DNA from: Bacteriovoracaceae bacterium
GTDB taxonomy: Bacteria; Bdellovibrionota; Bacteriovoracia; Bacteriovoracales; Bacteriovoracaceae
DNA length: 64,000 nt
Assembly (NCBI GenBank): GCA_023954635.1
Contig: JAGSHI010000001.1
Location: forward strand, 80,900 to 144,899
Direction: 5' to 3'
The notes beneath the pieces were generated by a model. It saw only the letters and a program-made list of their open reading frames with translations. It made no database searches and was not told the DNA's origin. This document shows, piece after piece, positions 36,379 through 45,438 of the stretch. The first letter of the stretch is position 1; each line of letters opens with the position of its first letter. A program made the translations under genes and the position numbers.

Positions 36379-37788
36379 ATGAGAGAGAAAAAGTGGAAAG
36401 GGCCTAAGGTCTTTTTTGTAGTTTTGGCCATTAGCTTTACGGGAATACTGGGTGGGTTCTATGGAACAAAAACTGTATTTGCTGTAACTAAAAGTAGATT
36501 CGAAAAATTAGAGCTTTTCAACAAAGTTTTATATCTAATCGAAAATCAATATTACAGGTCTGTTGATACTGGAAAATTAATTGAAGGTGCAATCAACGGA
36601 ATGATGGAAACTTTAGACCCTCACTCAGCGTATTTGTCACGTGATGTGTTTACAAAAATGCAAGAAGATACGAAAGGAGAATTTGGGGGACTTGGAATAG
36701 AAGTTACTCAAAAAGATGGTGTTCTTGTCGTTATTACTCCTATCGATGATACTCCTGCTTACAAAGCTGGAATTAAGTCAGGAGATAAGATTGTTGAAAT
36801 AGACAGTGAATCAACAGTTGGTTTAACTTTAGAGAAAGCTGTAGAGAAAATGCGAGGAAAGACTGGAAGTAAAATTACCCTTGGGATAGTAAGAGAAGGT
36901 GTCGAAGGTATAAAGCAGATCGATGTAAATAGAGAAATCATTAAGATTCGTGCCGTTAAGTCTCATATTGTTAAAAAAGAATTTATATACGTTAGGCTTA
37001 CTCAATTTCAAAAGAATGGTTCAAAGCAAATTGGTAGGCATATTAAAAAACTCAGAAAGAGAATTAAAAATGGTCCGAAAGGGCTTATTCTGGACCTTCG
37101 ATCTAATCCTGGTGGACTTCTTGATGAAGCGGTTGATTTGTCATCAATTTTTCTAAAAGACGGAACTGTTGTTTCAACCGAGGGAAGAGATCCTAAAAAC
37201 AAAGAAATTAGATATGTGAAAAAAACGGGTCATAAGGAACTTGAAATTCCAATGATCGTTTTAATAAACGGAGCCTCTGCTTCAGCATCTGAAATTGTTG
37301 CTGGTGCACTTCAAGATCACAATCGTGCCATTCTTATGGGAACGCAAAGTTTTGGAAAAGGATCTGTTCAGACTGTTGCTAAGATTGATGACACCCAGGG
37401 AATCAAACTAACTATTGCTCAGTATATGACTCCAAAGGGTCGTAAAATTCAGGCGGTCGGAATTAAGCCAGATGTTGAAATAGATGAAGCTGAAGGTGAC
37501 TGGTTAAGCGACAATAAAAAACCACCTCGCTACATCAGAGAAGCTGACTTGAGAAATCACTTAACTGCGACTATCGAAACTCCCGAAGAGAAAAAGTTGA
37601 GAATAGCCAAAGAGAAAGAGGATCGTAAGCGTCGTATTGCTAAATTCAAGAGAATGAAGGAAAAAGCGGCTAAAAAATCTAAAAAAGAAGATGTTTATAA
37701 GAAATATAATCCGAGTGAAGATTATCAAGTCCTCCAGGCCATTAACTATTTGAAGAGTTTTAAAGTATTTAAAAAAATGGTCCACTAA
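36379..37788 (+). CDS. ctpA: C-terminal processing peptidase (S41), CtpA-like
   Basis: 469 residues. An N-terminal membrane or signal segment (VFFVVLAISFTGILGGFYG), then the family start DPHSAYLSRDVF, and a PDZ domain (about 95-165, GLGIEVTQKDGVLVVITPI). The catalytic part has the Ser of NGASASASEIVAG and the Lys of GTQSFGKGSVQT. A highly basic coiled tail follows (about 405-450). It trims or degrades envelope proteins, and in other bacteria murein hydrolases. It is 22 bp after envC. Confidence 0.95.
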   Translation: MREKKWKGPKVFFVVLAISFTGILGGFYGTKTVFAVTKSRFEKLELFNKVLYLIENQYYRSVDTGKLIEGAINGMMETLDPHSAYLSRDVFTKMQEDTKGEFGGLGIEVTQKDGVLVVITPIDDTPAYKAGIKSGDKIVEIDSESTVGLTLEKAVEKMRGKTGSKITLGIVREGVEGIKQIDVNREIIKIRAVKSHIVKKEFIYVRLTQFQKNGSKQIGRHIKKLRKRIKNGPKGLILDLRSNPGGLLDEAVDLSSIFLKDGTVVSTEGRDPKNKEIRYVKKTGHKELEIPMIVLINGASASASEIVAGALQDHNRAILMGTQSFGKGSVQTVAKIDDTQGIKLTIAQYMTPKGRKIQAVGIKPDVEIDEAEGDWLSDNKKPPRYIREADLRNHLTATIETPEEKKLRIAKEKEDRKRRIAKFKRMKEKAAKKSKKEDVYKKYNPSEDYQVLQAINYLKSFKVFKKMVH

Positions 37789-37803
37789 ATAAATCTCTAA
37801 CCG

Positions 37804-37836
37804 ACTGGTATTGCATTTAAATGATGCAGTGCCAGT
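37804..37836 (+). promoter_or_regulatory. Long RNA hairpin between ctpA and xseA
   Basis: The arms 37804-37816 and 37824-37836 pair over 13 bp as RNA (11 standard pairs and two G-U pairs) around loop TTAAATG. No T-run follows, so it is not a normal terminator; it may be a processing or attenuation element. It covers the TTG at 37811, arguing against that codon as the start of xseA. Confidence 0.5.
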
Positions 37837-37870
37837 ACTCAAAGTATCCAGTCACCTTCTAGAATGGTTT

Positions 37871-39160
37871 ATGGATAAAGTTCCTGGCGTCTCAGAAGTC
37901 GTACTAAACATAAAAAGATTGTTAGAAGGTGAGTTTCGCTCAGTTTCAGTTGAGGGTGAAGTTTCTAACCTTTCTCACTCATCATCTGGTCATTGGTATC
38001 TTACTCTTAGTGACCGAAATAGTAGTCTCTCAGCTGCCGTTTTTAAAATGGACGCCCTCAGAAATCCTCTTATTAAAAAATTAAAGAATGGAGATAAAAT
38101 AGTTTGTTCTGGCTCCATTGGTGTCTATAACAAACGGGGAACTTTTCAATTAATTGTTAAGAGAATGTCACCTGCCGGAAAGGGAGACCTTAAAGAGCAA
38201 TTTGAAAAACTAAAGAGAAATCTCGCGGCAGAAGGATTGTTTGATCCTGAAATAAAGAAGGAAATACCAAAACTTCCAAAGAGAGTTGCTGTCATAACTG
38301 CTCGAGGAGCAGCAGCTTTTCAGGATTTTTTAAATATTATGGATAGAAGAAGTGAGTGGTATGACATCTTGCTTTCTCCTGCCCTCGTTCAAGGTGATGC
38401 TGCTCCTAACTCCATTCGCAAGGCCCTGCATAATGTAATTAAATACTCATTGGAAGCATCTGAAGATAAAAAAATTGATGTCATCGTTTTAACTAGAGGT
38501 GGAGGCTCAATGGAAGATCTCTGGGCATTTAACGACGAGGCCCTCGCTTGGGATATTTATAATTGCCCTATTCCTGTAATTTCAGCAGTAGGACATCAAG
38601 TGGATACCACTATTTCGGATTATGTTTCTGATCTTCGATGTGAGACACCCTCTGCCGCTGCAGAAGTCCTCTCTCATGCTCAAACAGAACTGAAAGAAAG
38701 TTTAGAGTCTAGCGGGAGACAACTCGGAAGAAATATTGAATACCGAATTCGAACTGAATCAGAAAGACTTTATAAGGGACACCCTCGAAAAGTTTTAGAT
38801 GTCATTTGGAGTCGAGTGAATAAATATAGAAAAACTCTTTCTACAATGGATTTAAAGAATCGATCACACGAGTACTTAGGTATTTATGATCAACATCAAA
38901 GACTCGATGATGGGATTGCACGCTTGAAAATCGGTTTAGAAAGAAAAATAAATCGATTGAATGAACGAGCAAATGGAGCAAATGATTTATTAAGGGTACT
39001 TGATCCTTCAAATGTTCTCGGTAGAGGCTATACCATTATCAAAAATAAAAAAGGTAAAGTTATTCCTTCAATGAAAGACTTTAAAAAACTACCCGCTAAA
39101 GATGAGTTTGATATTGTCTTTCATGACGGTCAGTCCCAAGGCGTAAAGGGTGGAGAATGA
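37871..39160 (+). CDS. xseA: Exodeoxyribonuclease VII large subunit
   Basis: About 429 residues from ATG 37871 (a longer form from TTG 37811 would start inside a hairpin). Family landmarks: SVEGEVSNLSHSSSGHWYLTLSD (OB fold), PKRVAVITARGAAAFQDFLNI, GGGSMEDLWAFNDEALAWDIYNCPIPVISAVGHQVDTTISDYVSDLRCETPSAAAE catalytic domain, and LDPSNVLGRGYTI at the end. With XseB it degrades single-stranded DNA. No xseB-like frame is seen in the window. It overlaps the next gene by 4 bp. Confidence 0.95.
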   Translation: MDKVPGVSEVVLNIKRLLEGEFRSVSVEGEVSNLSHSSSGHWYLTLSDRNSSLSAAVFKMDALRNPLIKKLKNGDKIVCSGSIGVYNKRGTFQLIVKRMSPAGKGDLKEQFEKLKRNLAAEGLFDPEIKKEIPKLPKRVAVITARGAAAFQDFLNIMDRRSEWYDILLSPALVQGDAAPNSIRKALHNVIKYSLEASEDKKIDVIVLTRGGGSMEDLWAFNDEALAWDIYNCPIPVISAVGHQVDTTISDYVSDLRCETPSAAAEVLSHAQTELKESLESSGRQLGRNIEYRIRTESERLYKGHPRKVLDVIWSRVNKYRKTLSTMDLKNRSHEYLGIYDQHQRLDDGIARLKIGLERKINRLNERANGANDLLRVLDPSNVLGRGYTIIKNKKGKVIPSMKDFKKLPAKDEFDIVFHDGQSQGVKGGE

Positions 39161-40836
39161 TCTCTGAAATGGTCGTGGGTTTAGATAAAAGCCTCAAGGG
39201 AAATTTGAGAGATAAAACACAATCTATTTGTGAAAGATTTGGGTGTGTTGTTGAACAATCGCCGTCAAAAAGAAAAGTTGACCTTCTCATTTCTGGGGAG
39301 AAACCAAAGTCAACACCACTCGAGTGGGGAATGACTATACGTTTCTCATCAAATGAAATGTTAGAGTCTGAAAATTCCTTCGATTCAACTTTCTTGTTAG
39401 ACGCAGAAGACATGTTCTCATTAGAAGATTTGCTAACTCCAATTTCAGAGAAAATCCATAAAGGAAAAGTTGAATTCTTAGTAGAGGGAAGTTCTCAAAA
39501 GCTAGAAGAAGTTTTTAAAAGAGCAAATTCTTATGTTGGAAGATTATATCGAAGAATGCTTCTCCTCGATGTTAATAGGGCAGAACTCGAAAGTGAATTA
39601 ACTGAATATCTAACTTTACAGCATACAACCCTTCAATTGAGTTTAAATGCACAAACGATTGATGATGAAGATGACTTCTTCACGTTAATTATGAACTCAA
39701 TTAAAGGACATAAATTAATAAAAGAAATGGCAGTCATTAAAGCAGAAGATATCTCTGGATTGACAAAAGATTGGGATAAGGTGATCGTTCTTCCTCATCT
39801 CGATATAGAAGATGAGTTTTTATTAGTTAAATTTTATCCAAAAGCCGACTCCGATCAGGCCAATTTTATCCTAGGCAAAATCTTACAAGAGTTAGATAAC
39901 TTTACCTTCTCAAAAGAAAGATTTAAGGGACTCAAAACTATGGGGGAGCTGTGGGGACAAGCTTTTAACTCTCTTCCCGTACCCGCAGCGCTATTTAAGA
40001 AAAACGGAGAACTCCTCTTGCACAATTCTCCTTTTTCAAAGACAAGAGTACTTCCAAAAGACTGTTTACAATTCAAGGACAACGAAAAGGTTGACCTCGG
40101 AGGAGGAGTTTTTAAAGTCACAAGGAAAGATGTCTATTTTAATGAAGATGTTTATTACTTATTTGTCTTTGACTCCACAGATGAAAGTGTAAACAAACAA
40201 AATAATTCTAGTGAAGAACTTGGTATTATCTCTAGTTCAATTGCTCATGAATTAAATAATCCGATTGCAGGTATTTTAACGGCGATCTCTCTCTTAGAGC
40301 TTGAAGATGATTGGGATGATGATTCTGTGGACTCTTTGAGCGAGATGAAGAATGGTGCGAGAAGGTGCCAGGAGTTGATTAAAGTATTCTTGGGATTTAG
40401 TCGGGCCTCTCTTCATCAGACAGAATCTGGTTCAATGGCAGAGTCCTTTCAACATTCAATTAACTTACTAAGGTTTCGAATGGTTGAAGCAAATACACGT
40501 TTAGAGGTGGTTGAAAAATCGAACAATACAGTCTTTAGAAATTTAGGAAATGAATCAATTCGATCTATGATTTTTTATCTAATTATGAATGAAGTCTTAA
40601 CTTCATTCTCTCATTTAAATTTAATTAGTTCAGAAGATAGTAAAGGTACAAAACAAGGTGAATTTCAAGAAAGTTCTGATGAAGTTCTTATTACTTTTAA
40701 ACAAGATTTGCAGGACCTTTCTAACCTAAAGCAATCAAAATTAATTAAACACTTATTAGAAAATCAATCTCTTGAGATGACGATTCTTCCCAAAGGGATA
40801 AAACTTCAAAGTTCCGCTGAGAAACTACTTCTTTAG
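39157..40836 (+). CDS. Histidine-kinase-like protein with degenerate ATP-binding domain
   Basis: 559 residues, soluble. The first 270 residues are not recognised (coiled part RRMLLLDVNRAELESELTEY). A PAS-like segment begins near SLPVPAALFKKNGELLLHNS (about 275). A HisKA H-box follows, SSSIAHELNNPIAGILTAI with His364. The C-terminal part has an N-box-like MIFYLIMNEVLTSFSHL, but no DxGxG or GxGL boxes and an acidic, Ser-rich insert instead. It probably cannot bind ATP in the usual way; it may act as a phosphotransfer or scaffold protein. It overlaps xseA by 4 bp and precedes crcB by 11 bp. Confidence 0.8.
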   Translation: MISEMVVGLDKSLKGNLRDKTQSICERFGCVVEQSPSKRKVDLLISGEKPKSTPLEWGMTIRFSSNEMLESENSFDSTFLLDAEDMFSLEDLLTPISEKIHKGKVEFLVEGSSQKLEEVFKRANSYVGRLYRRMLLLDVNRAELESELTEYLTLQHTTLQLSLNAQTIDDEDDFFTLIMNSIKGHKLIKEMAVIKAEDISGLTKDWDKVIVLPHLDIEDEFLLVKFYPKADSDQANFILGKILQELDNFTFSKERFKGLKTMGELWGQAFNSLPVPAALFKKNGELLLHNSPFSKTRVLPKDCLQFKDNEKVDLGGGVFKVTRKDVYFNEDVYYLFVFDSTDESVNKQNNSSEELGIISSSIAHELNNPIAGILTAISLLELEDDWDDDSVDSLSEMKNGARRCQELIKVFLGFSRASLHQTESGSMAESFQHSINLLRFRMVEANTRLEVVEKSNNTVFRNLGNESIRSMIFYLIMNEVLTSFSHLNLISSEDSKGTKQGEFQESSDEVLITFKQDLQDLSNLKQSKLIKHLLENQSLEMTILPKGIKLQSSAEKLLL

Positions 40837-40847
40837 GAGTTCGAGAC

Positions 40848-41210
40848 ATGGCTACGTTTACTTTTTCTCATTTATTAATAGTTTTTTCTGGTGGGGGGAT
40901 TGGTGCAACTCTTAGATGGGGATTGTCTGGTTTAGTTTCAAGTATGAGTGGTAGACCATGGACAGGAACTCTTTTTGTTAACTTGATTGGATGTGCCATT
41001 TTTTTCTTAATTTCAAAAACGTTTTCTGATATTGGCAAAAACTATGATCTGCTTTTTAAAACGGGAATACTTGGAAGTCTAACCACTTTTTCGACTTTTG
41101 CTTTTGATGTTGTATCACTCTTTAAACAAGGAATGATTAAGGAAGCAGCAATGGCCCTAGGCTTAAATGTAATCTTTGGGATAATTATAGGGATTTGGAT
41201 TCTTCGTTAA
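40848..41210 (+). CDS. crcB: Fluoride channel CrcB/FluC
   Basis: 120 residues, four membrane segments. Family motifs: GGGIGATLRW, GTLFVNLIGC and GILGSLTTFSTFAFD (the Thr/Phe-rich fluoride path). It exports F- as a dual-topology dimer. I see no fluoride riboswitch in the 11 bp in front. The last 48 bp overlap the 3' end of the convergent exonuclease gene. Confidence 0.95.
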   Translation: MATFTFSHLLIVFSGGGIGATLRWGLSGLVSSMSGRPWTGTLFVNLIGCAIFFLISKTFSDIGKNYDLLFKTGILGSLTTFSTFAFDVVSLFKQGMIKEAAMALGLNVIFGIIIGIWILR

Positions 41211-42506
41211 GAATTCATCAAATTCTTTGAAGAACTCATCTTGTTTCTTGAAAGGGAGATTCTTTTTAAAAATAAAAAGCTCTTTACCTTTCTCTTTGCA
41301 ATCAACTAAATAACTTTCAAGAAATTCTCTTAGAAGAGGGTTGAAATGTGGTCTTTTCAGTTTGTTGGCGGAAAGTCTTGATGACTTACTGTTAATATAT
41401 TGAAGAAGCTTCTTTCTGTGTCCAGGGTATCTGAAAATAAGTTCTGATTTCGGGTGCATACTTTGAATTGGATAAATAATGAGCTGTTCTGGAACTAAGT
41501 GATTAACAATTAAGAAATCACCAAAATCTTTTCCAAGCATTGGTCCTTCAAGGTCCTCACTCATTTCAGATCTGTGAACAGCTTGCTTACCTGGAAGATA
41601 TTCCTTCCAGAGATGCTTAATTATTTCTGATCTTGTCGCATTATCTAGTTTTGTAAAAAGGTTATTAAAGTGAATTAAGATTTCGATGAGAGGGCCATGT
41701 AATTTTATGGTAAATGTTTCCCAGTCTAACTCTTTAACTTTTTCTAAAATGAGATCCTGATCATTTTTACTACCTCTAAAAGGGAGAGCGTAGAGAATAA
41801 TTCCATTTTCACCTTTTAGGGTAACAAGTCCCGGAGCCTTAAGCTGAGAAAGTTTAGTGCTGATCTCTTCAAGAGGGGAGCCTTTTTTGAAGTTGACTCT
41901 ATCTAGCTCATATCGGTTTCTTGGATAATAAAGATGGTTAATCTTTTGAATTTCTTTATCTATAAAAATATGAAGATAAGTCGTAAGAAGCTGGGCCGTT
42001 GCCATGGCATCATCAAGGGCACGGTGTGCCTTTTTATGATGGATATCAAATATTTTACTCATGTAATTCAAGTTAGAGTTCATGAGATTTGGAACCAGGT
42101 ACTTAGTCATCAAGTTTGTACATAAACTTCTATTTTTTAACTCTTCTTTCCCAAGTCTCCTAAGAACAGAGTTGAAAAAAGGTATATCAAAACTCGTGTT
42201 GTGGGCAACGAGAATGGAGTCACCCATAAACTCAAGAAGCTCATCGATAACATCTTCTATGACAGGAGAGTCTTTAACATCATTTGGACTAATTGAAGTT
42301 AGCTTTTGAATAAAGTCTGGGATTCTAATTTCTGGTTGAATTAAAAAGTCTCTTGTCTCAACAATTTCAAGATTAACAATTCTCACCATTCCAATTTCTA
42401 TGATTTTATCATTTTTGTGATTTCCACCAGTCGTTTCAAGGTCGAATACACAGAAAGTTAAATTTGATAGGAGGTCTCTTGGGTTAGTTAATTCTTGGTC
42501 TGTCAT
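41163..42506 (-). CDS. DEDDh exonuclease (DnaQ-like) with long C-terminal extension
   Basis: 447 residues. The exonuclease domain spans about 15-185: FDLETTGGNH (Asp22, Glu24), VAHNTSFDIPFF (Asp) and HRALDDA (His, Asp). This is the fold of the PolIII epsilon subunit. The extension of 260 residues includes a GIY-YIG/UvrC-like stretch: 'LTKLSQLKAPGLVTLKG' resembles the domain placed after epsilon-like nucleases in some bacteria, but it is not clear enough to name. It probably proofreads or repairs DNA. Convergent overlap of 48 bp with crcB. Confidence 0.85.
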   Translation of the reverse strand: MTDQELTNPRDLLSNLTFCVFDLETTGGNHKNDKIIEIGMVRIVNLEIVETRDFLIQPEIRIPDFIQKLTSISPNDVKDSPVIEDVIDELLEFMGDSILVAHNTSFDIPFFNSVLRRLGKEELKNRSLCTNLMTKYLVPNLMNSNLNYMSKIFDIHHKKAHRALDDAMATAQLLTTYLHIFIDKEIQKINHLYYPRNRYELDRVNFKKGSPLEEISTKLSQLKAPGLVTLKGENGIILYALPFRGSKNDQDLILEKVKELDWETFTIKLHGPLIEILIHFNNLFTKLDNATRSEIIKHLWKEYLPGKQAVHRSEMSEDLEGPMLGKDFGDFLIVNHLVPEQLIIYPIQSMHPKSELIFRYPGHRKKLLQYINSKSSRLSANKLKRPHFNPLLREFLESYLVDCKEKGKELFIFKKNLPFKKQDEFFKEFDEFLTKNPNPYNYPKDYI

Positions 42507-42640
42507 TTTTTTCCTGATCGAACATTCGCTCGAATCGAATCTTGGTTTTATTGTTCAATTCAACACTTACTTAAAGTTATTTTAATTATAGAAGAGATTT
42601 CCATACTTTAGCAGGCGGAAAATACTACTCCAATAAAATT

Positions 42641-43465
42641 TTATTTCATTCCACCAATTTTTTCGATGGTTGTTTCTAGCAAGTTGCTAAAGTCATTCAT
42701 AACTCTCACAGCTTGCTCTTTAATATCGTCGTGAGAAAGCTTTTTACCTTGAATTCCTGCGGCCATATTAGTGATACAAGAGATACCAGCAACTTTAATT
42801 CCTAGGTGGTTTGCAGCGATACTCTCTGGAACAGTACTCATTCCAACCATATCAGCACCACAAATACCTAACATTTTTACTTCAGCAGGCGTTTCGTAAG
42901 TGGGTCCAAGTACGCCAGCATAAACGCCTTTGTGAAGATCAAGTCCATTTTCCTTACCTGACTGCTCAAGTATCTCTCTCACTTCAGGGTTATACGCATG
43001 GGTCATATCCGGAAATCTTGGTCCTAGTTCATTGATGTTTGGACCAATCAAAGGGTTCTTGGCCATTAGATTTATATGGTCTTCAATCAGTACTAAATCA
43101 CCAGGTTTGAATGCTTTGTTAATTCCGCCAGCTGCATTGGTTAGAATTAATGTTTCTATTCCAAGTGTGGCCAAAACTCTTGTTGGAAAAACGAGATCTT
43201 CCATTGGGTGACCTTCATAGGCGTGAATTCTTCCTTGAAGAACAGCAGTTTCAACACCTTTTACTTTTCCAAGAATAAGGCGACCAGTATGGCCTTCTAC
43301 TGTGCAGTCATAAAAATTTGGAATGTCAGCGTATGGAATGATTGTAGGATCTTCTATTCTTTCAGTGAAAGCTCCAAGGCCAGAACCGAGAATTAAACCA
43401 ACCTTAGGTGTTACTTTACGGATTTCTTGGATATGTTTTGCAGTTCTTCCTAGCTTCTCATACAT
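42641..43465 (-). CDS. punA: Purine nucleoside phosphorylase (inosine/guanosine type)
   Basis: 274 residues from ATG 43465 (10 more residues are open upstream inside deoA). LGLILGSGLG-type motif (VGLILGSGLGAF), VEGHTGRLILG, LQGRIHAYEGH, LTNAAGGIN (phosphate), GVYAGVLGPTYETPAE and GMSTVPES (Met-Ser-Thr). It splits purine nucleosides with phosphate to base and ribose-1-phosphate. Its start overlaps the deoA stop by 8 bp; both serve nucleoside salvage together with NupC nearby. Confidence 0.95.
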   Translation of the reverse strand: MYEKLGRTAKHIQEIRKVTPKVGLILGSGLGAFTERIEDPTIIPYADIPNFYDCTVEGHTGRLILGKVKGVETAVLQGRIHAYEGHPMEDLVFPTRVLATLGIETLILTNAAGGINKAFKPGDLVLIEDHINLMAKNPLIGPNINELGPRFPDMTHAYNPEVREILEQSGKENGLDLHKGVYAGVLGPTYETPAEVKMLGICGADMVGMSTVPESIAANHLGIKVAGISCITNMAAGIQGKKLSHDDIKEQAVRVMNDFSNLLETTIEKIGGMK

Positions 43466-44873
43466 TTTTCTGACTCCAGTTAATTTTGGTTTCAAAAATC
43501 AGAGGATCAACCTGTGGCTTGTCCTTCTGTATTTTAATATCCTTGTTTAGGATATCTTCTATAAGTTTTTTCACGTGCTCTTTTTGATTTTCGTTGTGAT
43601 GAATAGTTAAAAGAGTTTCACCACTATCAACGCTGTCACCAACTTTTTTGTTGAGAACAAACCCAACTCCTGGATCTACTTTATCTGATGCAACTTTTCT
43701 TCCACCACCAAGATCTACACAATGTAGTCCCATGGCCAGGGCATCAATTCCATGGATGAATCCATCAGTTGAGGACTTAACCTCAGTCTGACATTTTGCT
43801 AATGGAAGGAGGTCGTAGTTTTCGCAAACTTCAGGGTTACCACCTTGTCTCTCAATAAGATCTCTAAAAACTTTTAAAGCTCTGCCCGAAGTGACGGCTT
43901 CTTTTGCTTTTTCGATTCCTTCTTCAAGTGTTGCGGCTTTTCCACCCAAGTGGATCATTCCACCGGCCAAGTGTAAGGAAAGATCCCTACAATCAGATGG
44001 ACCATTTCCTTTTAATATTTCTATACACTCTATAATTTCAAGGCTATTTCCAATCGCATTACCTAATGGCTGAGACATATCAGTAAGACTTGTCATCATG
44101 TTTCTTCCAAACCGAAGTCCAGTTTGAGTAAGGCTGTCAGCAAGTTTAATTGCATCTTCCTTCTTCTCCATAAAGGCGCCATGACCTGTTTTCACATCCA
44201 TGACTAATCCATTGGCTCCTTCTGCTAATTTCTTGCTCATTATAGAAGCAGTGATAAGGGGAATGGATTCTACTGTGGCAGTAACATCTCTTAAGGAGTA
44301 AATCTTTTTATCGGCCGGAGCAATTTCTCCAGTTTGGCCAATCATGCATATTCCGTGTTCATTGACGAATTTTTCAAAAACTTCAAAATCAAGACTGGTT
44401 TTGAAACCAGGGATAGCTTCACTTTTATCAACAGTTCCACCGGTGTGGCCTAGGCCTCTTCCGGAAATCATGGGAACTTTTATGTCACAAGCGGCAGCAA
44501 TGGGCGCTAAAATAAAAGATGTTTTATCTCCAACTCCACCTGTTGAATGTTTATCGACAACATTTTGGCCATCGAATTTCAAAACTTTGCCGCTATAAAG
44601 CATAAAGTCCGTGAGGGCTGCAGTTTCTTCAGTGTCCATGCCATTGAGGTAAATGGCCATTAAGAGCGCCGACATTTGATAATCAGTAACATTGCCATTG
44701 GCCAAACCACCAATGAACCAATTAACTTCATCTGAAGTTAATTTTTGTCCATCGCGTTTTTTTGCAATGATGGCGTAGGCTGAATAATCCTGAGTGGATT
44801 CGTCTGTGTTCATGCTTTCTTGACTCATGGTAATGAAGCTAGCTAAAGTTAATATATGAAAATCGCGTGTCAT
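43458..44873 (-). CDS. deoA: Thymidine/pyrimidine-nucleoside phosphorylase
   Basis: Up to 471 residues; homology starts at about residue 30 (YSAYAIIAKKRDGQKL), so Met16 or Met21 may be the true start. Motifs: VVDKHSTGGVGDKTS (the family signature), SGRGLGHTGGTVDK, TASIMSKKLAEGANGLVMDVKTG, LALEPLAG-like DLGGGRKVASDKVDPGVG in the C-terminal domain. It releases thymine or uracil and (deoxy)ribose-1-phosphate. First gene of a two-gene operon with punA. Confidence 0.95.
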   Translation of the reverse strand: MTRDFHILTLASFITMSQESMNTDESTQDYSAYAIIAKKRDGQKLTSDEVNWFIGGLANGNVTDYQMSALLMAIYLNGMDTEETAALTDFMLYSGKVLKFDGQNVVDKHSTGGVGDKTSFILAPIAAACDIKVPMISGRGLGHTGGTVDKSEAIPGFKTSLDFEVFEKFVNEHGICMIGQTGEIAPADKKIYSLRDVTATVESIPLITASIMSKKLAEGANGLVMDVKTGHGAFMEKKEDAIKLADSLTQTGLRFGRNMMTSLTDMSQPLGNAIGNSLEIIECIEILKGNGPSDCRDLSLHLAGGMIHLGGKAATLEEGIEKAKEAVTSGRALKVFRDLIERQGGNPEVCENYDLLPLAKCQTEVKSSTDGFIHGIDALAMGLHCVDLGGGRKVASDKVDPGVGFVLNKKVGDSVDSGETLLTIHHNENQKEHVKKLIEDILNKDIKIQKDKPQVDPLIFETKINWSQKNV

Positions 44874-44954
44874 CTTATGCCTTAGCAGGCAAAGAGTACA
44901 GAAAAAGGCGAAGAAGGGACCCCGCGCTTTGTGCGCCGAGTAAAAGTGATGACT

Positions 44955-45380
44955 ATGAAGTACGTAACTATTCTTTTTATCTCATTGATTTTTTTGACGG
45001 CCCAGCCAGTCATGGCCCAACCACAGGCCGGTGGAGGAGAAGATGATGTTCTCCAATCATCTCTAATGGATATGACTACAGTTGTGGCCATAGGTGGTGC
45101 TGGAGCAGTTCTAGGACTCTCAACTCTCTCATTTGTTGAAGAGCCCAAAGATCACTTAAAGAATATTCTAGTAGGTGGCTCAGTTGGAATCATTATTGGC
45201 GTTGCTATCGTTGCTTATAAGCAAGCAGCTTCAAGTAAAGATATGTATTACGAAGATGCTAAGGTTACCCCTGACTTTAAAACGCTAGATCGAACCGCCT
45301 GGCATTCAAAAGAGCAGCAAAAGCTACTAAAATCAACGGATTATAACCAAAGCCAGCTAGGTTACAGCTTTACATTCTAA
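44955..45380 (+). CDS. Small exported or membrane protein of unknown function
   Basis: About 141 residues from ATG 44955 (starts at GTG 44931 and ATG 44949 are also open; no clear ribosome site decides). A signal peptide (VTILFISLIFLTAQPVMAQ) is followed by two short hydrophobic helices (TTVVAIGGAGAVLGLSTL and ILVGGSVGIIIGVAIVAYK) and a hydrophilic tail ending in Phe. The pattern suggests an envelope protein. Not recognised. It lies 43 bp before nupC. Confidence 0.7.
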   Translation: MKYVTILFISLIFLTAQPVMAQPQAGGGEDDVLQSSLMDMTTVVAIGGAGAVLGLSTLSFVEEPKDHLKNILVGGSVGIIIGVAIVAYKQAASSKDMYYEDAKVTPDFKTLDRTAWHSKEQQKLLKSTDYNQSQLGYSFTF

Positions 45381-45438
45381 TCGTTACCGCGATATCTAAT
45401 TTAAGATTCATTTTATTTAGCTGATGACGGGAGTCCTT

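Noticed and set aside
37561..37842. A 93-codon minus-strand frame opposite the ctpA tail
   Set aside because: Phe-rich mirror of the basic CtpA tail; its start falls in the intergenic hairpin.
40837..40847. Fluoride riboswitch ahead of crcB
   Set aside because: Only 11 bp separate crcB from the upstream gene, and no riboswitch-like fold is seen.
42507..42560. LexA-like box in front of the exonuclease gene
   Set aside because: CGAACATTCGCTCG resembles a damage box but the second half does not match any consensus I trust.
44882..45148. An 88-codon minus-strand frame overlapping the small exported protein gene
   Set aside because: The opposite strand encodes a convincing signal peptide; this frame has none.
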